A stretch of DNA of 11,278 nucleotides from an uncultured bacterium (GTDB lineage Bacteria; Bacillota_I; Bacilli_A; RF39; UBA660), in the NCBI GenBank assembly GCA_905215635.1, contig CAJMQX010000012.1, positions 1 through 11,278 of the forward strand. Reading direction: 5' to 3'. Below, one piece after another: positions 7,297 to 11,278 of this stretch. Each line of letters starts with the position of its first letter. Within the stretch, counting starts at the first letter, position 1. The notes under the pieces were generated by a model. The model saw nothing but the letters and a program-made list of their open reading frames with translations. It had not been told where the DNA came from and searched no databases. The position numbers were made by a program, and so were the translations under genes.

Positions 7297-8289
7297 CTAT
7301 TTTTTACCAATTGTAGCATATATAACAGCTTTTATAGTATGCATTCTATTCTCTGCTTCTTCAAAAACTTTAGACTTATTGCTTTCAAATACTTCATTGG
7401 TTACTTCCATTTCATTTAAACCAAATCTACTTGCAATATCTTTACCGATAGTAGTATTAGTGTCATGGAATGATGGTAAGCAATGTAAGAAGATAGCTTT
7501 AGGATCAGCATTATTCATAACGTCCATGTTGACTTGATATGGATGAAGTAATTTAATTCTTTCTTCCCATTTTTCTGGAGGTTCACCCATTGATAACCAT
7601 ACATCAGTATAAATTACATGAGCTCCTTTAGTACCTTCCATAATATCTTCGGTCATTTTAATTACTGAACCACTCTTCTTAGCTATTTCTTCACAGGTAG
7701 CTCTTAGTTCTTCAGCTGGCCATAACTCTTTTGGAGCACAGCAAGTAAAGTTAATTCCTAATTTAGAACAGATTACCATTAGGGAATTACCAACGTTATT
7801 TCTAGCATCTCCGCAGAACACTAGTGTTTTGCCTTTCATATTTCCTAGACATTCTTCAGCAGTCATAATATCTGCTAACATTTGCGTTGGATGAAATTCA
7901 GTAGTTAGACCATTCCATACTGGAACTGTAGAGTATTTAGCTAAATCTTCAACGATAGATTGATCAAATCCACGATATTCAATTCCATCATACATTCTAC
8001 AAAGAACTCTAGCGGTATCGGCAATACTTTCTTTTTTACCCATTTGACTTCCAGTAGGTCCTAGATAAGTAACGCCCATACCTAAATCATAACCGGCTAC
8101 TTCGAAAGAACATCTTGTTCTAGTACTATCTTTTTCAAATAATATAGCAATATTTTTTCCTTCTAAGTATTTATGTTTTTTACCTTTATGTTTTAGAACT
8201 TTAAATTTTTTAGCTAAATCAATTAAGTATCTTATTTCTTCTTCACTATAATCTAATAATTTTAAGAAATCTCTTCCTTGTAAATTCAT
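7297..8289 (-). CDS. arcB: Catabolic ornithine carbamoyltransferase
   Basis: The 330-residue enzyme converts citrulline and phosphate to ornithine and carbamoyl phosphate in the cytoplasm when it works in the arginine deiminase pathway. The carbamoyl-phosphate-binding loop STRTR is at 55-59, HPTQ at 133-136, the DVWLSMGE ornithine-loop region at 229-236 and the catalytic HCLP at 269-272. All key residues are present. Its ATG overlaps the arcA stop by one base (TAATG), and an AAGGAG site lies inside the end of arcA, which indicates translational coupling. The biosynthetic homologue ArgF cannot be separated by motif alone; its place between arcA and arcC decides for the catabolic role. Confidence 0.97.
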   Translation of the reverse strand: MNLQGRDFLKLLDYSEEEIRYLIDLAKKFKVLKHKGKKHKYLEGKNIAILFEKDSTRTRCSFEVAGYDLGMGVTYLGPTGSQMGKKESIADTARVLCRMYDGIEYRGFDQSIVEDLAKYSTVPVWNGLTTEFHPTQMLADIMTAEECLGNMKGKTLVFCGDARNNVGNSLMVICSKLGINFTCCAPKELWPAEELRATCEEIAKKSGSVIKMTEDIMEGTKGAHVIYTDVWLSMGEPPEKWEERIKLLHPYQVNMDVMNNADPKAIFLHCLPSFHDTNTTIGKDIASRFGLNEMEVTNEVFESNKSKVFEEAENRMHTIKAVIYATIGKK

Positions 8290-9512
8290 TACTTATCACT
8301 CCTTATTAGGGGCATACTCATACATCTTGGACCACCTCTACCACGAGATAATTCAGATCCATGCATTTCTAATACTTTAATACCATATCTTCTTAAAACA
8401 GCATTAGTAATATTATTTCTATCATATACGATTACAACACCTGGAGCAATGCATAAAGTATTTGAGCCATCATTCCATTGTTCTCTTTCAGAAATTATTT
8501 TATCTCCACCACCGCAAGGTATTAGAGTAATATCTCTTTTTAAGTATTTTTCTAAGATGTTTTCTAAGCTATCATTTATTTCTTTTACTTTGATGCCTTC
8601 CATAACATCTTGTTTTATTTCAAATACTTGAAGAGTATCCATGATACCTGGATGGTATGTAAATTTATCATAATCTATTTGAGTAAATACAGTGTCTAAG
8701 TGCATGAAAGCTCTTGATACTGGAATGTTAAAAGCAAGTATAGTATCGAATGGGCATTCTTCATCTTTAAACATGTTTTGAGCTAATTGTTCGATTGATT
8801 CAGGTAATGTTCTTTGACTGACACCAATAGCTAAGATATGTTCATTTAATACTAGAATGTCACCACCTTCAATATGATATGGTAGGTATCTATCATAATA
8901 TTTTACAGTATCTTTATAATCTTTATGATAATTAAAGATATATTCAGCATAGATAGTTTCTCTATTTCTTGTTACTGAGTACATTTTGTTTAAACTAATT
9001 CCATTTCCTATTGATGCAAATGGATCTCTTGTAAACACTAAGTTAGGCATAGGATCTGCTAAGAATTTTGATTCTTCAGTTACTAGGTCTACTAGAGAGT
9101 GTTCCATATCTCTTTCCATAGCAGATAATTCATTTACATTAATTCCTTCCATAGTTTTAAGAACTAATTCTTTATTATCATTGAAATCCATCAAGTATTT
9201 AATTAAAGCATTTTTATATTTAGGGGTTTTAACACCGGCTTCATAGACAAATTGTCTTACGAATTTTTCTTTTAATTCGGGATTTTGGTCTAGTACTTCA
9301 GCCATTAGGTCTTCTAAGTAAACAACTTCAACGCCATTCATTCTTAGAATTCTGGCAAATTCATCATGTTCCTCTCTAGCAGTCTTTAAGTATGGAATAT
9401 CATCAAATAGTAACCTTGATAATGAATCTGGAGTTAAATTTAATAACTCATTTCCTGGTCTATGCAACAATACTCTTTTTAGTGGCATTATTTCACTTTT
9501 TACATTTATCAT
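8289..9512 (-). CDS. arcA: Arginine deiminase
   Basis: The 407-residue cytoplasmic enzyme hydrolyses arginine to citrulline and ammonia, the first step of the pathway. It belongs to the guanidino-group-modifying superfamily. Motifs are [17 protein letters not shown] (26-42), FTRDPF (160-165), EGGD (215-218), the catalytic histidine H271 in [13 protein letters not shown] (333-337) and the nucleophile C397 in [13 protein letters not shown] close to the C-terminus. Length and all catalytic residues agree with a functional enzyme. GAGGAGAG precedes the ATG. It follows the ABC ATPase gene by only 19 bp with no terminator between them, so transport and breakdown of arginine probably share one transcript. 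Acting on arginine produces ammonia and so also protects against acid. Confidence 0.98.
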   Translation of the reverse strand: MINVKSEIMPLKRVLLHRPGNELLNLTPDSLSRLLFDDIPYLKTAREEHDEFARILRMNGVEVVYLEDLMAEVLDQNPELKEKFVRQFVYEAGVKTPKYKNALIKYLMDFNDNKELVLKTMEGINVNELSAMERDMEHSLVDLVTEESKFLADPMPNLVFTRDPFASIGNGISLNKMYSVTRNRETIYAEYIFNYHKDYKDTVKYYDRYLPYHIEGGDILVLNEHILAIGVSQRTLPESIEQLAQNMFKDEECPFDTILAFNIPVSRAFMHLDTVFTQIDYDKFTYHPGIMDTLQVFEIKQDVMEGIKVKEINDSLENILEKYLKRDITLIPCGGGDKIISEREQWNDGSNTLCIAPGVVIVYDRNNITNAVLRRYGIKVLEMHGSELSRGRGGPRCMSMPLIRSDK

Positions 9513-9531
9513 TTCTTCTCTCCTCTTCTTT

Positions 9532-10245
9532 CTACTTTATATTTGATAAAAATAACTTAACCATCTCATTATCTGATTTCATAATCTCGTCATAACTTCC
9601 AGTTAAAATTATTCTACCTTCATTCATAAATACTATCCTTGTAGCAACTTTCTTAACAAAACTAACCTCGTGTGTGACAATAACCATTGTCATTCCTTCA
9701 TTTGCTAATTCCACCATCATTTCTTGTACTTCTCTTACCATTTCTGGATCAAGAGCAGATGTTGGTTCATCAAAAAGTATCACTTCTGGCTTCATCATTA
9801 AGGTTCTAATAATTGCTACTCTTTGTTTCTGACCTCCAGATAAACTACTAGGATATACCATAGCTTTATCAGTTAAATTTATCCTATTAAGATAATCCAT
9901 GGCCTTATCTCGTGCCTCTTTTTCACTATATATTCCTAATTTTACTGGAGCTAATATTATATTATCCATTACATTTAAATTATTAAATAAATTGAAATTT
10001 TGAAATACCATTCCAATCTTTTGTCTATATAAAGATATATTCTCATTATTTAATAGTTTGTTATTAAAATATATCTTACCACTATCAGGTTTAGCTAAAT
10101 AAGTAACTGTTCTAAGTAGTGTACTCTTACCAGATCCGGAAGGCCCGATAATAACTACTCTATCTCCTTTATTAACTTCTAAATTAATATTTTTAAGAAC
10201 TTTTAATTTTCCAAAACTCTTACTAACATTCTCTATCTTAAGCAT
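9532..10245 (-). CDS. Polar amino-acid ABC transporter, ATP-binding subunit
   Basis: This is a GlnQ/HisP/ArtP-type ATPase, 237 residues from the ATG at 10245. Walker A GPSGSGKS is at 34-41, the Q-loop glutamine at 82, the signature LSGGQ at 135-139, Walker B VILFDE at 155-160 and the switch histidine H192 in THE. It would sit on the cytoplasmic face as a dimer and drive the permease encoded just upstream. I chose the ATG at 10245 over the in-frame one at 10263 because MLKIENVSKSFG is the usual family start and a GAGAGGAAG site lies 7 bp ahead of it; the gene then overlaps the permease stop by 8 bp. Arginine as substrate is inferred from the arc genes that follow in the same operon. Confidence 0.95.
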   Translation of the reverse strand: MLKIENVSKSFGKLKVLKNINLEVNKGDRVVIIGPSGSGKSTLLRTVTYLAKPDSGKIYFNNKLLNNENISLYRQKIGMVFQNFNLFNNLNVMDNIILAPVKLGIYSEKEARDKAMDYLNRINLTDKAMVYPSSLSGGQKQRVAIIRTLMMKPEVILFDEPTSALDPEMVREVQEMMVELANEGMTMVIVTHEVSFVKKVATRIVFMNEGRIILTGSYDEIMKSDNEMVKLFLSNIK

Positions 10246-10918
10246 GACAAAACTTCCTCTCAAATAATCCTAATAATTTAGATAATACACTAGTAATAAA
10301 TAAATATATTAGTGCTGTTATCAGTAAAGGAAAGAAATAATTATAAGTATTTGATGCTATTATATCTGAAGCCTTAGTAAGCTCTACAATACCTATATAT
10401 CCTGCTACTGAAGTTTCTTTAACTAATGTAATAAATTCATTTCCTAAAGCTGGTAATATATTCTTAATAGCTTGTGGTAAAATAATATATCTCATACATT
10501 TATTATAGCTAAGTCCTAAACTAAAACCGGCTTCCATCTGTCCTACATCAACGGAATTAAATCCTGCTCTCATAATCTCTGATACATAAGCTCCAGAATT
10601 AATTCCAAATGAAAGTATTCCTACTAATACTAAGTCTATTGAAACACTTCTAAATATAACGTAATATATAATCATTAGTTGTACAAGTGCCGGTGTTCCT
10701 CTAATAACTGCTACATAACCCTTAGCAATATAATTTAGTACTTTTCCTTTGCCAGTTTTATCGTATCTATCTCTTATTATTGCTACAACGAGTCCTAGTA
10801 CTACTCCAAGTATTACTGCTCCAAGAGCAATAAGTAAAGTATTCTTAAGACCTTCTAAGATATACAAGTATCTATTGTCATATATTACACTCTTATAAAA
10901 ATCTTCATATATTTTCAT
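10238..10918 (-). CDS. Polar amino-acid ABC transporter, permease subunit
   Basis: The protein has 226 residues with about five membrane segments, normal for the HisM/GlnP group. The family coupling loop is visible as VDVGQMEAGFSLGLSYNKCM followed by RYIILPQA, where the permease contacts the ATPase. LKNTLLIALGAVILGVVLG near the N-terminus and VIRGTPALVQLMIIYY are typical of the first part of the domain. An AGGAG site 5 bp before the ATG supports the start. It lies 11 bp after the binding-protein stop and overlaps the ATPase gene by 8 bp, the standard order for these importers. A homodimer of this single permease would be expected. Substrate is probably arginine or another basic amino acid, from the context only. 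Confidence 0.95.
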   Translation of the reverse strand: MKIYEDFYKSVIYDNRYLYILEGLKNTLLIALGAVILGVVLGLVVAIIRDRYDKTGKGKVLNYIAKGYVAVIRGTPALVQLMIIYYVIFRSVSIDLVLVGILSFGINSGAYVSEIMRAGFNSVDVGQMEAGFSLGLSYNKCMRYIILPQAIKNILPALGNEFITLVKETSVAGYIGIVELTKASDIIASNTYNYFFPLLITALIYLFITSVLSKLLGLFERKFCHA

Positions 10919-10929
10919 ATCTACTCCTA

Positions 10930-11278
10930 TTATTTAGAATGATTAATAATATATTCTTCTATCTTGCCTTCACTCATTAATCTATTTAAAACAGTATTTA
11001 TATTATTAATTAACTCTGTATTACCTTTCTTAACGGCTATTCCATAACTATCGCTAAATAAGTAGCCTGGTAATATTTTTAAACTATCATTTGCACTCAA
11101 TTTAAGTTCTTTTGATAATTTATTTTGTAGTTTATCAAGAGAAAATAATTTCTTAGGTTGCTTTTTAATCTCTTTAATTTGAATATCTTTTACTATAACT
11201 TTTTCTTCTTTTAATGGAGCTATAGCTTTTATACATTCTTCTTTTGTATCAAATTTTAATTCATCTATACTAAATTTA
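10930..11278 (-). CDS. Partial chimeric frame: topoisomerase IA-like segment joined to the C-terminus of an amino-acid-binding protein
   Basis: The frame is open from the right edge to TAA at 10932-10930, giving 115 residues. The last 47 (10933-11073) read LPGYLFSDSYGIAVKKGNTE and onward to EGKIEEYIINHSK. That is the C-terminus of a SBP_bac_3 solute-binding protein, the part expected upstream of this permease. The 68 residues before it (11074-11277) do not fit that family well: KVIVKDIQIKEIKKQPKKLF, then SLDKLQNKLSKELKLSANDS, matches the pattern seen in bacterial topoisomerase III/I (xPxLFxLxxLQxxAxxxxxLSAxxTLxI). The junction lies in LKI, which suits both families. It could be a genuine gene fusion by recombination, a decayed binding-protein gene, or an assembly join. 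If real, the transporter has lost most of its own binding protein here. Confidence 0.65.
   Translation of the reverse strand, partial: KFSIDELKFDTKEECIKAIAPLKEEKVIVKDIQIKEIKKQPKKLFSLDKLQNKLSKELKLSANDSLKILPGYLFSDSYGIAVKKGNTELINNINTVLNRLMSEGKIEEYIINHSK

Noticed and set aside
10246..10263. Earlier ATG at 10263 for the ABC ATPase
   Set aside because: It adds MRGSFV, which is not part of the family start, and would increase the overlap with the permease. The ATG at 10245 has the better ribosome site.

Overview
The window is AT-rich DNA with strong Shine-Dalgarno sites (GGAGG type), TAA/TAG/TGA stops and TGG-encoded tryptophan. It looks like a low-GC Gram-positive bacterium (Bacillota or a relative that uses the standard bacterial code). 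I cannot name the species. The gene content (arginine deiminase pathway, TetR/MMPL pair, SipW-type signal anchor) would suit an anaerobic host-associated Firmicute, but that is inference.

Left part (1-4500): a TetR-family regulator gene runs off the left edge on the minus strand. It diverges from a large plus-strand gene across a 176-bp intergenic region that holds two candidate promoters and a TGTCTA-4-TAGACA palindrome, a likely TetR operator. The large gene joins a complete 12-TM MMPL/RND-type exporter in frame to a complete exported heptad-repeat protein. The internal ribosome-binding site, ATG and signal peptide of the second protein are still present. A hairpin terminator that should work in both directions follows.

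Middle (4500-4890): a short minus-strand gene encodes a SipW/TasA-like signal anchor whose tail is short, GC-rich and unlike anything I recognise. It probably is a truncated remnant. A 14-bp hairpin terminator then separates it from the large operon.

Right part (4894-11278): seven minus-strand genes are packed with overlaps or gaps of at most 19 bp. In transcription order they are a solute-binding protein (partial and chimeric), an ABC permease, an ABC ATPase, arcA, arcB, arcC and a YfcC/ArcD-type antiporter. Together they would bring in arginine, convert it to ornithine, ammonia, CO2 and ATP, and exchange ornithine for arginine. The promoter lies beyond the right edge.

The two most unusual signals are the MMPL fusion around 2700-2740 and the right-edge reading frame. 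In the latter, 68 residues that resemble type IA topoisomerase run straight into the last 47 residues of an amino-acid-binding protein.
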